The notes beneath the pieces were generated by a model. That model made no database searches and had not been told where the DNA came from. It worked only from the letters and a program-made list of their open reading frames with translations. Positions 35,137 to 45,318 of a DNA stretch of 64,000 bases are shown here, piece by piece (the stretch's first letter is position 1; each line of letters begins with the position of its first letter). A program made the translations under genes and the position numbers. The stretch is from positions 186,001-250,000 of the forward strand of contig CAVSRU010000011.1 in NCBI GenBank assembly GCA_963730535.1. The letters run 5' to 3'. The DNA is from DASSUW01 sp963730535 (lineage in GTDB: Bacteria; Actinomycetota; Thermoleophilia; Solirubrobacterales; Solirubrobacteraceae).

Positions 35137-35400
35137 GGTTGACGAACGTCAACTGCGCTGGGTAGGGAGGTGAGGGGGCCGGCCGGGGGTGCAGAACCGG
35201 ACAACGTGGCCTCGTTCGACGGCCGGTTGTCCACTTATGAGCCGCTACGGCTCCGAACCGGCCACGAGCCGCTCGGACGACGGACCGTTGTCCCCTTATG
35301 AGCCGCTACGGCTCCTAACCGGCCACGAGCCGCTCCGGCGAGGGACCGTTGTCCCCTTTGGCGCCGCACCCTCCCCGCCCAGCCGCCGTTGACCTTGCGA
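35137..35400. repeat. Intergenic inverted-repeat element A with tandem 61-nt core units
   Basis: The left end (35138-35180) carries GACGAACGTCAACTGCGCTG followed by GGTAGGGAGG. The right end (about 35360-35400), read in reverse, is GGTCAACGGCGGCTGGGCGG followed by GGAGGGTG, so the ends are inverted repeats of each other. The core holds 2.2 tandem units of 61 nt, anchored by GTTGTCC at 35226, 35287 and 35348; each unit contains a GAGCCGCTACGGCTC hairpin and a CTTATGAG segment. The ends match element B at 53157-53370, but the cores do not. It may be a non-autonomous mobile element or a structured RNA family. Confidence 0.7.
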
Positions 35401-35861
35401 TGAGTTGATCCGCGCCGGCATCGCGCCGCTGGCCGGCGACGCCGTGCACGTCGAGCTGCCGCGCTGATCAGTCCGGGCAGCGCGAGCACCATGTCGATCT
35501 CGACGTCGGCGCCGAGCGGCAGCGCCGCGACGCCGATCGTGCTGCGGGCAGGCGGATCGCTCGTGAAGTAGGCGCCGTACGCCTCGTTGACGTCCTTGAA
35601 CTGCGAGATGTCGGTCACGTAGATCCCCACGCGCACCGCGTCGGCGAGCTCGGCGCCGGCCGCCTTGGCGACGATCGCGAGGTTGTCGAGGCAGCGCCGC
35701 GTGCGGTCGCCGATCGAGCCCTCGATCAGCTCGCCGGTCTCCGGGTCGACCGGCGTCTGGCCGGAGAGGAACACGAGGCCGTTGGAGACGACCGCGTGCG
35801 AGTAGGGGCCGGCGGCGGGCGGCCCAGGGTCCGCCGTGACGGTTTCGCGATGATGGGTCAT
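35235..35861 (-). CDS. ridA: RidA-family protein whose frame runs into repeat element A
   Basis: Start at ATG 35861. Residues 1-130 are a full RidA domain: GPYSHAVVSNGLVFLSGQTP, then RRCLDNLAIVAKAAGAELAD, YVTDISQFKDVNEAYGAYF, the catalytic Arg region PPARSTIGVAALP and VEIDMVLALPG, where the family normally stops. Here no stop occurs until 35235, adding an Arg/Gly-rich tail of about 78 residues; the second half of the tail lies inside element A. RidA deaminates reactive enamines/imines made by PLP enzymes such as the adjacent threonine dehydratase, so the pairing makes sense. The tail is probably acquired or the result of a lost stop. Confidence 0.8.
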   Translation of the reverse strand: MTHHRETVTADPGPPAAGPYSHAVVSNGLVFLSGQTPVDPETGELIEGSIGDRTRRCLDNLAIVAKAAGAELADAVRVGIYVTDISQFKDVNEAYGAYFTSDPPARSTIGVAALPLGADVEIDMVLALPGLISAAARRARRRRPAARCRRGSTHRKVNGGWAGRVRRQRGQRSLAGAARGRLGAVAAHKGTTVRRPSGSWPVRSRSGS

Positions 35862-35879
35862 GGCAACGAACCTACCTGT

Positions 35880-37832
<1,953 letters not shown>

Positions 37833-37835
37833 GGG

Positions 37836-39206
37836 TCAGAGGATGGACAGGTAGCGGTCGAGCTCCCACGGCGTGACCTGCACGCGGTAGTCCTCCCACT
37901 CCTGGCGCTTGATCTCGATGTAGCGGTTGAAGATGTGCTCGCCGAGCGTCCGGAGCACGAGCTCTGACTCGGCGGTGATCTCGATCGCCTCGCCGAGCGT
38001 CTCGGGGAGCTGCTCGATCCCGAGCCGGCGGCGCTCGTCGGGGCTCAGGTGGTAGAGGTTCTTCTCCATCGGCTCCGGCAGCTCGTAGCCGCGGTCGATG
38101 CCCTCCAGGCCGGCCATCAGCAGGGCGGCGAACGTCAGGTACGGGTTGCAGGCGGGGTCGGGGCAGCGCAGCTCCATCCGCGTCGCCTGCTCCTTGCCCG
38201 GGTGGTAGAGCGGCACCCGCACGAGCGCCGAGCGGTTGCGCCGGCTCCAGGCGACGTAGACCGGCGCCTCGTAGCCGGGGACGAGCCGCTTGTAGGAGTT
38301 CACCCACTGGGCGAAGATCGAGCAGATCTCGCGCGCATGGCGGAGCTGGCCGGCGATGAACGCCTTGCCGGTGTCGGACAGGAAGTACTTGTCCTCGGGG
38401 TCGTAGAACGCGTTGCGGCCGCCCTTGAACAGCGACTGGTGGGTGTGCATGCCGGAGCCGTTCTCGCCGAACAGCGGCTTGGGCATGAACGTCGCGTGCC
38501 AGCCGTACTTGAGCGCGATCTCCTTGACCGTGATGCGGTAGGTCATGCAGTCGTCGGCCATCTTCAGGGCGCCGGCGTAGCGCATGTCGATCTCGTGCTG
38601 GCTCGGCCCGACCTCGTGGTGGGAGTACTCGACGTCGATGCCGAGCTTCTCCAGCGAGAGCACCGTGTCGCGGCGCACGTCGGAGCCGGCGTCGAGCGTC
38701 GTGAGGTCGAAGTAGCCGCCCTCGTCGAGCACCTCGGTGCCGCGCGAGTCCTTGAACAGGAAGTACTCGAGCTCGGGGCCGACGAAGAAATCGTCGAACC
38801 CCATCTCGCCGGCGCGCTGGAGCGCGCGGCGCAGGACGTGGCGGGGGTCGCCCTCGTAGGGCTCGCGCTCGGGGGTGACGACGTCGGCGAACATCCGGGC
38901 GACGCCGCCGCCGTTCTCCTCCGGCCGCCACGGCAGGACGTGGAAGGTCGTCGGGTCGGGCATCGCGATCATGTCCGACTCCTCGATCGCGTTGAAGCCG
39001 GTGATCGAGGAGCCGTCGAAGCCCATGCCGCCCTCGAACGCGTCGTCGAGCTCGTCGGCGCCGATCGAGAACGACTTCAGCTGGCCCAGGATGTCGGTGA
39101 ACCAGAGGCGGATGAAGCGGATGCCGCGCTCCTGGACGAGGGCCTTGACGTCCTCGGCGGTCTCCGGCTTGTCGACCTCGGTGGCCACGGCCGGGAGACT
39201 AGCCAA
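37836..39206 (-). CDS. glnA: Glutamine synthetase type I (GSI-alpha-like)
   Basis: A 456-residue protein with complete GSI motifs: FTDILGQLKSFSI, MGFDGSSITGF, VGPELEYFLFKD, HHEVGPSQHEIDMRY, GSGMHTHQSLF, NSYKRLVPGYEAPVY and NRSALVRVPLY. The length and the NLYHLSPDERRRLGI loop resemble GSI-alpha enzymes, which lack the beta-type insertion and adenylylation control, although a Tyr is present in the loop. It makes glutamine from glutamate and ammonia with ATP. This is distinct from the amine-specific GS paralogue at 16.2 kb. It is transcribed alone. Confidence 0.9.
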   Translation of the reverse strand: MASLPAVATEVDKPETAEDVKALVQERGIRFIRLWFTDILGQLKSFSIGADELDDAFEGGMGFDGSSITGFNAIEESDMIAMPDPTTFHVLPWRPEENGGGVARMFADVVTPEREPYEGDPRHVLRRALQRAGEMGFDDFFVGPELEYFLFKDSRGTEVLDEGGYFDLTTLDAGSDVRRDTVLSLEKLGIDVEYSHHEVGPSQHEIDMRYAGALKMADDCMTYRITVKEIALKYGWHATFMPKPLFGENGSGMHTHQSLFKGGRNAFYDPEDKYFLSDTGKAFIAGQLRHAREICSIFAQWVNSYKRLVPGYEAPVYVAWSRRNRSALVRVPLYHPGKEQATRMELRCPDPACNPYLTFAALLMAGLEGIDRGYELPEPMEKNLYHLSPDERRRLGIEQLPETLGEAIEITAESELVLRTLGEHIFNRYIEIKRQEWEDYRVQVTPWELDRYLSIL

Positions 39207-39231
39207 CCCGCGGTGGACCGACGGTCCAGAC

Positions 39232-39594
39232 TCAGTTCAACCAGCGGTCCGCCCAGCGCTTGAGCTCCCCGAGGGGGGCGCTCAGCTCACGGCCGCGCTC
39301 GGTCAGCAGGTAGTCGACGCGGACGGGGCCGGCGCCGGTCACACGCCGGTCGACGATCCCGTGCTGCTCGAGCTCCTTCATCCGCTCCGAGAGCAGGCGG
39401 TCGGAGAGGTCGGGCACCGCGTGGGCGACCTCGCTGAAGCGCAGCGGGCGGTCGGCGGTCAGGAGCACGTAGAGGATCGCTCCGGTCCAGCGCTTGCCGA
39501 CCAGCTCGACGGCCATGTGGAAGTTGGGACAGCAGTGGCACTCGCCTGGGCGGTCGAGCGTCGCGACCTTGGTTCGGGTGCCGTATGGCGACAT
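39232..39594 (-). CDS. HxlR-family transcriptional regulator
   Basis: A 120-residue winged-helix protein with the HxlR N-terminal Cys region (ECHCCPNFHMAVELVGKRW) and the recognition segment RFSEVAHAVPDLSDRLLSER, then VDYLLTERGREL. The paired Cys residues could be redox-active, as in several HxlR regulators of aldehyde or quinone stress. It lies 6 nt after the AhpD-like gene in one operon, and the dyad at 40222-40236 upstream of the operon is a plausible autoregulatory site. Confidence 0.88.
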   Translation of the reverse strand: MSPYGTRTKVATLDRPGECHCCPNFHMAVELVGKRWTGAILYVLLTADRPLRFSEVAHAVPDLSDRLLSERMKELEQHGIVDRRVTGAGPVRVDYLLTERGRELSAPLGELKRWADRWLN

Positions 39595-39600
39595 GGGGTA

Positions 39601-40173
39601 TCAGGCGGCGCGAAGCACGCGGGTCTCCTCGACGGAACCGTCTACCGGGACCTCGCCGGCGACGTTCACCATCGCCGTGAAGCATTCCACGCCGAGCACC
39701 GCGATGGCCTCGAGGAGCTGCGCGTCGCTCCAGCCGGCCTCCCTGGCCTCCTCGTGGAGGTGCTGGGGACAGCCGCCGCGCTGCGTCACGAGCGGCTTGA
39801 GATAGCGCAGGAGCGCCGCCTCGCGATGGTCGCGCGAGTCCCAATCCTTCGCGAGCGCGACCTCGTCGAGGCCGAGCCCCGCCTGGCGCGCGGTGCGCGA
39901 ATGGATGGCGAGGCCCGGCTCGCTCCTGTGGTGCTCGGCGGCCGCGAGCGCGATCCGCTCGAGCGTCGGAAGGGGGAGCGAGCCGTGCCGCAGCTCGCCG
40001 CGGAACCGCGTGTAGCCGCGCAGGGCGGCGGGTGACCCGGCCAGGACGCCGAGGAAGTTCGGCAGCTGGCCGGCGGAGGCGAGGGCGGCCTTCAGGACGG
40101 GGAGGGAGCCTTCGGGCGCGGTGAGCTCGTCGTGGATCTGGAAGCGGCTCATATGAGTCTTCTTGCTGGGCAT
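39601..40173 (-). CDS. Carboxymuconolactone decarboxylase/AhpD-fold protein lacking the CxxC
   Basis: A 190-residue helical protein of the CMD/AhpD fold: LPVLKAALASAGQLPNFLGV, then LPLPTLERIALAAAEHHRSE, followed by GLAIHSRTARQAGL where peroxidase members have CxxCxxxH. Here both redox Cys are missing (EPGL replaces them), although the downstream His and the general fold remain. A single Cys is present at GGCPQHL. It is therefore probably not an AhpD-type peroxidase; a decarboxylase or binding role is possible. The start may be the first ATG or the one 21 nt later (MSRFQIHDEL). It is in an operon with the HxlR regulator. Confidence 0.75.
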   Translation of the reverse strand: MPSKKTHMSRFQIHDELTAPEGSLPVLKAALASAGQLPNFLGVLAGSPAALRGYTRFRGELRHGSLPLPTLERIALAAAEHHRSEPGLAIHSRTARQAGLGLDEVALAKDWDSRDHREAALLRYLKPLVTQRGGCPQHLHEEAREAGWSDAQLLEAIAVLGVECFTAMVNVAGEVPVDGSVEETRVLRAA

Positions 40174-40221
40174 GGCAGACCGCCGGGTTCTGGGGAGGCG
40201 GAAGGCGCCGCGGCGCTCTTC

Positions 40222-40236
40222 CTTACGGTATGTAAG
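40222..40236. promoter_or_regulatory. HxlR operator candidate
   Basis: CTTACGGTATGTAAG is a 5-5-5 inverted repeat, AT-rich relative to its surroundings, 49 nt upstream of the operon that encodes an HxlR regulator. HxlR proteins usually bind short dyads in their own promoter region. Confidence 0.45.
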
Positions 40237-40281
40237 TGTAGGCCGCTCGGAACGGCTCTACAACCGGAATACGCAGCGATA

Positions 40282-40309
40282 GGCCGCCCGGGCTACAGCC
40301 CGAGCGGCC
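40282..40309 (-). terminator. Hairpin after the riboswitch-controlled gene
   Basis: GGCCGCCCGGGCT (40282-40294) and AGCCCGAGCGGCC (40297-40309) form a 13-bp stem with one mismatch, 17 nt beyond the stop of the minus-strand tail-anchored protein gene. It is a likely terminator. Confidence 0.6.
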
Positions 40310-40326
40310 ACGGTTCGCCGGCGCAG

Positions 40327-40938
40327 CTACTGGGTGAGGATGGCGATGAGGATCAGCAGGAACCCGAGCGCGCACGCCCAGGCCGCGATCCGGTCAGGCC
40401 GCGGCCCGAGGCGCTCGTGCACGGTCCGCGGCGGCCGGCGCCGCTCGGACGGCCGGTAGTGCTCCCCGGGCCGGCCCCCGATCTTCACGGTGCGCCGCCC
40501 CTCCACGCCACCGCGGACGGCGTCGCCGGTGCGCGCCTCCTCTGCCGGGACCGGGTCGTCCTCGACGGGGGCGTCCGGGACGACCTCCGCGGCCGGGTCG
40601 GCGAACGGCTCGTCGCCGCCCCACAGGGCGTCGTGGGCGCGGCGGGCGCGCAGCGCCTCCTCGCGGGAGGCGAAGGCCTCGTCGGCCGGCTGATCGGGCT
40701 CGTCGACGACCGGAGCGGCGTCGCGGCGCTCGATCACGATCGTGCGCCGGCCGTCCTCGGCGCCGCCGCGCGGGATCTGGTGCTCTTCGCCACGGCGCGC
40801 GAAGCGGCGGCTCGGCATGTGGTCGAAGAGCTCCTCCCCCACGCCCCAATCGGCCGCCTGGCGCCGCCGCCGCGCGGGACGCGGCTCGTCCTCGTTGTGG
40901 TCGTATACGGCCCGCGGGCGGGCGTCGTGATCTGGCAT
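40327..40938 (-). CDS. Tail-anchored protein of unknown function under a c-di-AMP riboswitch
   Basis: 203 residues from the ATG at 40938, chosen because it follows the riboswitch and an AAAGGACGAG ribosome site; the longer frame reads through the riboswitch itself. The N-terminus is charged and His/Arg-rich (DNEDEPRPARRRRQAADWG). A middle acidic low-complexity region (DPAAEVVPDAPVEDDPVPAE) follows, then a basic segment (PSERRRPPRTVHERLG) and one C-terminal transmembrane helix (IAAWACALGFLLILIAILTQ) ending at the terminus. Most of the protein should be cytoplasmic and disordered. Two similar basic-hydrophobic strands (RRTIVIERRD and RRTVKIGGRP) hint at an internal repeat. No family is recognised. 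Confidence 0.75.
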   Translation of the reverse strand: MPDHDARPRAVYDHNEDEPRPARRRRQAADWGVGEELFDHMPSRRFARRGEEHQIPRGGAEDGRRTIVIERRDAAPVVDEPDQPADEAFASREEALRARRAHDALWGGDEPFADPAAEVVPDAPVEDDPVPAEEARTGDAVRGGVEGRRTVKIGGRPGEHYRPSERRRPPRTVHERLGPRPDRIAAWACALGFLLILIAILTQ

Positions 40939-40949
40939 CTCGGCTCGTC

Positions 40950-41095
40950 CTTTGCGGCTTACGGGGTTAGCTGACGGGCTCGCGCCGACGAGCGGCGCTA
41001 CGCCGCCCGCACCGTGCGGACGACGACTCGCCCCACCTTCGTGGGTCCCCCGCTTCCCGTCTGGTCTCGGGAACTCAGCGGATCGGGTCGGGACT
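40950..41095 (-). promoter_or_regulatory. ydaO-type cyclic di-AMP riboswitch
   Basis: Read on the minus strand the leader contains the conserved ydaO/yuaA blocks in order: GCGGGGGACCCA, then TGGGGCGAGTC, a variable GC-rich helix, and GAGCCCGTCAGCTAACCCCG followed by TAAGC, close to the coding start. This family binds c-di-AMP and usually turns expression off. The 5' boundary is approximate; a GGGACGACTGTTAAAGTCCC hairpin lies at its upstream edge. The controlled gene is the tail-anchored protein immediately downstream. Confidence 0.88.
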
Positions 41096-41162
41096 TTAAC
41101 AGTCGTCCCGGCGGCAACTGCAACAGCCCGCACAGGGGTTTCCCGCAGGCTGCGGACGTTTG

Positions 41163-41672
41163 TCAGCCGCCGGAGGTTTCGGTCTGCCCGACGGCCTTCG
41201 CGACGAAGCTCGCGACGTTCTCGGCGTCCTCGCCGGTGTAGAGGTCAGCGGCCATCTGGCCGTTGCCTTGCGAGCGCCCGTTCTCGATCGCGTTGAGCAC
41301 GAGCGCCTTGTTCGGACGCAGCTGGTCGAGGTTCGGGCCGACCGCGGCGATCGCGTTCGCGGCCTTCAGCGTGTGGCAGTTCGCGCAGCGGCGCGCGAAC
41401 AGCTCGCGCCCCTCCTGCTCGGCAGGCGTGAGCTCGCTGACGTTGGCCTCCGGGATGTCGTCGCTGTTCGACACCGCGGAGACGACGGCGACCGGCACGA
41501 CCACGCCGAGCAGCACGACCGACAGCGCGAAGAGGACGGTGGCGACGCGGCGGCCACGCCGGCTCGTCGACATCATGCGCCGCCCCGCGCCGCCGGGGCC
41601 GCCGCTCAGCGCGACGAGCACCAGCCCGAGGCCCAGCACCACCCACACGAGCACGAAGATGAGCGTCGTCAT
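41163..41672 (-). CDS. Membrane-anchored c-type cytochrome
   Basis: A 169-residue protein. Two N-terminal hydrophobic helices (residues 3-22 and 45-67) anchor it; the rest faces outside the membrane. The haem site is RRCANCHTLK with Cys96, Cys99 and His100, and a Met near residue 139 (NGQMAADLY) is a likely sixth ligand. VGPNLDQLRPNKALVLNAI is typical of small class I cytochromes. It probably carries electrons to or from a membrane oxidase. It is followed by dnaE2 on the same strand with a 61-nt gap, but there is no functional link. Confidence 0.88.
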   Translation of the reverse strand: MTTLIFVLVWVVLGLGLVLVALSGGPGGAGRRMMSTSRRGRRVATVLFALSVVLLGVVVPVAVVSAVSNSDDIPEANVSELTPAEQEGRELFARRCANCHTLKAANAIAAVGPNLDQLRPNKALVLNAIENGRSQGNGQMAADLYTGEDAENVASFVAKAVGQTETSGG

Positions 41673-41733
41673 GCGGGGGCGGAATCTAACGGGTCACGCG
41701 GCGTGGGGCGTCATCGGTTCACGCGGCGGAGGG

Positions 41734-44700
41734 TCATCGGCGCCGACCGGCGGCAAAGCTCTGGACGGCGGGGGCGACGCCGCGGAAGTCGGCGCCCGCT
41801 GCGGCGGCGGCCGCACGGCGCTCGGCGAGCTCGATGACCCCGGCCGCGTCCTCCTCCGGGGCGACGAGCGGGCGCAGGGCGCGGACGTAGACGTTGATCG
41901 CCCCGCCGGCGATCGGCAGCCGCTCCAGCTTGCCTTCGGCCAGGATCAACGGCTCCGAGCGCACGGTGAGCCGGTGGCGCTCGTAGACCGGCGGCGGCAC
42001 GATCAGGTTGATCGTCCCGAACTCGTCCTCGAGCAGGATGAACACGATCCCCTTCGCCGTCCCCGGCCGCTGCCGCGCCACCACGAGCCCGCCGATGCGC
42101 ACCCGCGACTCGTGTGGGAGGTCCTCGAGGTCGCGGCACGTGACCGTGCCGGCGAGGGTCGGGCGCAGCAGGGCGAGCGGATGCGGGCCGAGCGTCAGGC
42201 CGGTGGTCGCGTAATCGGCCACCATCCCCTCCCACGGGTTCAGCGCCCGCAGCTCGGGGGCGGCGGGCACATCCAGCGGCAGCGCGAGCTGCGTCCCGTC
42301 GGCGACGCGCTCCCCGGGCGCGGCGACGCCGAGCTGCCAGAGAGCGGCGCGGCGAGCGCTGGAGAGGCGGGCGGGCGTCTCCGCGGAGACGGATGAGCCG
42401 GCGTGGGCGGGCGTCTCCGCGGAGACGCGGTCGGTGGACGCGATCGTCGGGACCGCGAGCGCGTCGCAGGCTCCTGCCCAGGCGAGCTTCTCGAGCGCCG
42501 GGCGGCCCGCGCCGGCGCGGGAGGCGAGGTCGGCGAGCGAGCGGAAGGGGCCGCCCTCGCGGCGGGCGGCGGCCAGGGCCTCGACCTCGTCGCGCCGCAC
42601 CCCGAGCACGTAGCCGAGCCCGATCCGCACCCGCGCGGGCGGGCCGACGGTCTCCACCGTGCACTCGACCTCGCTGCCGTTGACGTCGGGCGGCGCGAGC
42701 TCGATCCCCTTGCGCTGCGCCTCGTGGGCCAGCGTGTCGGGCGCGTAGAAGCCCATCGGCTGCTCGTTGAGCAGCGCGCACAGGAACTCCGGCGCGTGGT
42801 GGACGCGCAGCCAGGTCGACTGGTAGGCGAGCAGGCCGAAGGCCGCGCCGTGGGCCTTGGGGAAGCCGAAGCCGGAGAAGCCGACGATCATCGTGTAGAC
42901 GCGCTCGGCCGTCTCCTCGTCCACGCCGTGGGTGGCCATCGCGCCATCCAGGAAACGCTGGTGGTACGCCTCGATCGCCGCCGCCGAGCGCTTGCGGCTC
43001 ATCGCCCGCCGCAGCCCCTCCGCCTCCCCGGGAGCGAAGCCGGCGAAGGCCATCGCCACCTCGATCACCTGGTCCTGGAAGATGATCGTGCCCAGCGTGT
43101 CGCGCAGCACGGGCTCGAGCGACGGGTGGTCGTAGGGCACCACGAAGTCCGGGTCCGCGCGCATCCGCTGGCGGCGCGCGATGTAGGGGTTGACCGCGCC
43201 GCCGAGGATCGGCCCCGGGCGGACGATCGCCACCTGGATCGTGAGGTCGTCAAGCGACTCGGGCCGCGTCCGGTACAGCGACTGCATCTGCGCACGCGAC
43301 TCGATCTGGAAGACGCCCATCGTGTCGGCCTCCTGGATGGCCGCGTACGTCTCCGAGTCGTCGAACGGGATCCGCGAGAGGTCGATCCGCTCGCCGCGCT
43401 CGCGCTCGATCAGCTCCACGCAGCGCTCGACCGCCGACAGCATCCCCAGCCCCAGCAGGTCGATCTTCAGGAACCCCGCGTCGGCGCACGAGTCCTTGTC
43501 CCACTGGCAGAGCTGGCGGCCCTCCATGGCCGCGGGGAGCACCGGGCAGCAGTCGATCAGCGGGCGGGTGGAGACGATCATCCCGCCCGAGTGCTGGGAG
43601 AGGTGGCGCGGGAGCCCGTACGCCTCGTCGCACAGCCGCGCGAGCCAGCCCCAGCGACCGGGCAGCGCCGCGTAGCGCTCCTCGGAGATGCGCGAGGGCG
43701 GCTCGGCGTAAGCGACGTCGGCCGGATCGTGGCCGTTGACCATCGCCAGCCACTCTCCGGTCGACATCGCGAACGGCGCCCGGTTGTCCATGTCCACGAA
43801 CGGAGGCGGCGGCCCGCCCGGCTCCATCCCCAGACCGCTCTCCACGTCCGCCGCCGCGCCGCGGACGGCGAACGGCTCGGCCCCGCGCGCGACCCGCTCG
43901 AGCTCTCCCGGCGGAAGGCCGAGCGCCTTGCCCAGCTCGCGGATCGCCCCGCGCGAGCGGAAGGTCGGGAACGCGGCAACGAGCGCCGACCGCTCGCGCC
44001 CGTAGCGCTCGTGCACGCGCGGGATCAGGACCTCGCGGATGTCACGCGGGAAGTCGAGATCGATGTCCGGCAGCGCGGTGAGGTCCTCGTTCAGGAAGCG
44101 CCCGAGGAAGAGCTCGTTGGTCACCGGGTCGATGTGCGAGAGCCCCGTGAGGTAGCAGACGATCGAGGACACGGACGAGCCCCGCCCCCGCCCCGGGGGC
44201 AGCAGCGCGCGCACCGACGACGGGCCGCGCACGTCGACCGCCACCTCCCGCGCCAGCTCGAGCAGGTCCCGGTGCAGGAGGAAGAAGCCGGCCAGGCCCA
44301 GCGAGTCGATCACCCGCAGCTCCTGCTCGAGCCGGGAGTGAGCGGCGGCCGTGTGGACGCCGCCCGCCGGGTAGCGCTCCCCCAGCTTCGACCAGCACAG
44401 CTCGGTCAGCTTCCCGAGCGCCTGCGCGTCCTCCGAGCCGGGGTAGCGGTACCCGAGGTCGGCCCGCAGGTCGAACTGCAGGCGCGCGGCCAGCCGCCCG
44501 CTCTCCGCCACCGCCTCCGGATGCTCGGGGAAGCGGGCGGCCATCGCCTCCGGCGAGGCCAGCACGTGGGAGAAGTTGCCGCGGCGCACCGGCTCCGAGG
44601 CGTCCAGCGTCGTGTGGTGGCGCAGGGCGGTGAAGGCGTCCTGGAGCGGGGCGCGCTCACGCGCGTGCGCGTGAACGTTCCCCGTGGCCACGGTCGGCAG

Positions 44701-45318
44701 GCCGAGGCGGCCGGCCAGCTCGGACAGCGCGCGGTTGCGCGCCCGGTCGTCCCGCTGGAAGGGACGCTGGAGCTCGACCCACAGGCGGTCGCCGCCGAAG
44801 ACCGTCATCAGCCGGCGCAGCCCCGCCTCGTCGTGGACGCCGCGCCCGGCGCAGCCGCTGAGGCAGACGAGGCCGGCCGCGTGTTCCTCGAGCGTCGCCA
44901 GCGAGGTCTCCGGCGGCACGTCGACCCGGCGCATGCGCGTGCCTATGAGCGACTGGTGACGCCCGCGCCGCTCGTGGCGGGCCGCGCGATCCTCGACCGA
45001 CTCGTCGACCGTCCCGCGCGTATTCGCGTGGGCGTGCGTGAGGATGTGGCAGAGGTTGCGCCACCCGCGCTCGTCCTCCACCAGGACGGTGACGTGACGA
45101 CCGTCCTCGAGATCGAGCTCGGCGCCGTGGATGGCCCGCACGCCGAGCGGCGCGGCGGCCTGGGCGAACTCCATCGAGCCGGACACGCCGTTGTGGTCCG
45201 TGAGCGCCATGGCCTCGTAGCCGAGCTCCGCGGCGGTGGCGGCCAGCTCGTCGGGCAGCGAGGCCCCGTCCAGGAACGAGAAGGCGGAGTGGGCATGGAG
45301 CTCGACGTACACGAACAC
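41734..45318 (-). CDS. dnaE2: Error-prone DNA polymerase III alpha subunit DnaE2
   Basis: A 1194-residue protein. The N-terminal PHP domain begins ELHAHSAFSFLDGASLPDEL. The palm carries the catalytic Asp pair in LPDIDLDFP and a third Asp in the later palm. KKxxxLP-type finger elements, SRAQMQSLYRTRPESLDDL and FPKAHGAAFGLLAYQSTWL are as in DnaE2/ImuC. The C-terminal OB fold (RVRIGGLVVARQRPGTAKG) is present. It lacks the DnaE1 C-terminal tau-binding tail. DnaE2 performs translesion synthesis with ImuB. The start is a GTG lying inside a LexA box, so binding of LexA should block transcription. In-frame alternatives are absent. Confidence 0.93.
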   Translation of the reverse strand: MFVYVELHAHSAFSFLDGASLPDELAATAAELGYEAMALTDHNGVSGSMEFAQAAAPLGVRAIHGAELDLEDGRHVTVLVEDERGWRNLCHILTHAHANTRGTVDESVEDRAARHERRGRHQSLIGTRMRRVDVPPETSLATLEEHAAGLVCLSGCAGRGVHDEAGLRRLMTVFGGDRLWVELQRPFQRDDRARNRALSELAGRLGLPTVATGNVHAHARERAPLQDAFTALRHHTTLDASEPVRRGNFSHVLASPEAMAARFPEHPEAVAESGRLAARLQFDLRADLGYRYPGSEDAQALGKLTELCWSKLGERYPAGGVHTAAAHSRLEQELRVIDSLGLAGFFLLHRDLLELAREVAVDVRGPSSVRALLPPGRGRGSSVSSIVCYLTGLSHIDPVTNELFLGRFLNEDLTALPDIDLDFPRDIREVLIPRVHERYGRERSALVAAFPTFRSRGAIRELGKALGLPPGELERVARGAEPFAVRGAAADVESGLGMEPGGPPPPFVDMDNRAPFAMSTGEWLAMVNGHDPADVAYAEPPSRISEERYAALPGRWGWLARLCDEAYGLPRHLSQHSGGMIVSTRPLIDCCPVLPAAMEGRQLCQWDKDSCADAGFLKIDLLGLGMLSAVERCVELIERERGERIDLSRIPFDDSETYAAIQEADTMGVFQIESRAQMQSLYRTRPESLDDLTIQVAIVRPGPILGGAVNPYIARRQRMRADPDFVVPYDHPSLEPVLRDTLGTIIFQDQVIEVAMAFAGFAPGEAEGLRRAMSRKRSAAAIEAYHQRFLDGAMATHGVDEETAERVYTMIVGFSGFGFPKAHGAAFGLLAYQSTWLRVHHAPEFLCALLNEQPMGFYAPDTLAHEAQRKGIELAPPDVNGSEVECTVETVGPPARVRIGLGYVLGVRRDEVEALAAARREGGPFRSLADLASRAGAGRPALEKLAWAGACDALAVPTIASTDRVSAETPAHAGSSVSAETPARLSSARRAALWQLGVAAPGERVADGTQLALPLDVPAAPELRALNPWEGMVADYATTGLTLGPHPLALLRPTLAGTVTCRDLEDLPHESRVRIGGLVVARQRPGTAKGIVFILLEDEFGTINLIVPPPVYERHRLTVRSEPLILAEGKLERLPIAGGAINVYVRALRPLVAPEEDAAGVIELAERRAAAAAAGADFRGVAPAVQSFAAGRRR

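Noticed and set aside
35220..35360. CRISPR-like array of 61-nt units
   Set aside because: There are only two full units, the whole unit is repeated rather than alternating repeat and unique spacer, and no cas gene is present.
37836..39206. A second amine-specific ligase
   Set aside because: This protein has the MGFDGSSITGF and full GSI motif set of true glutamine synthetase.
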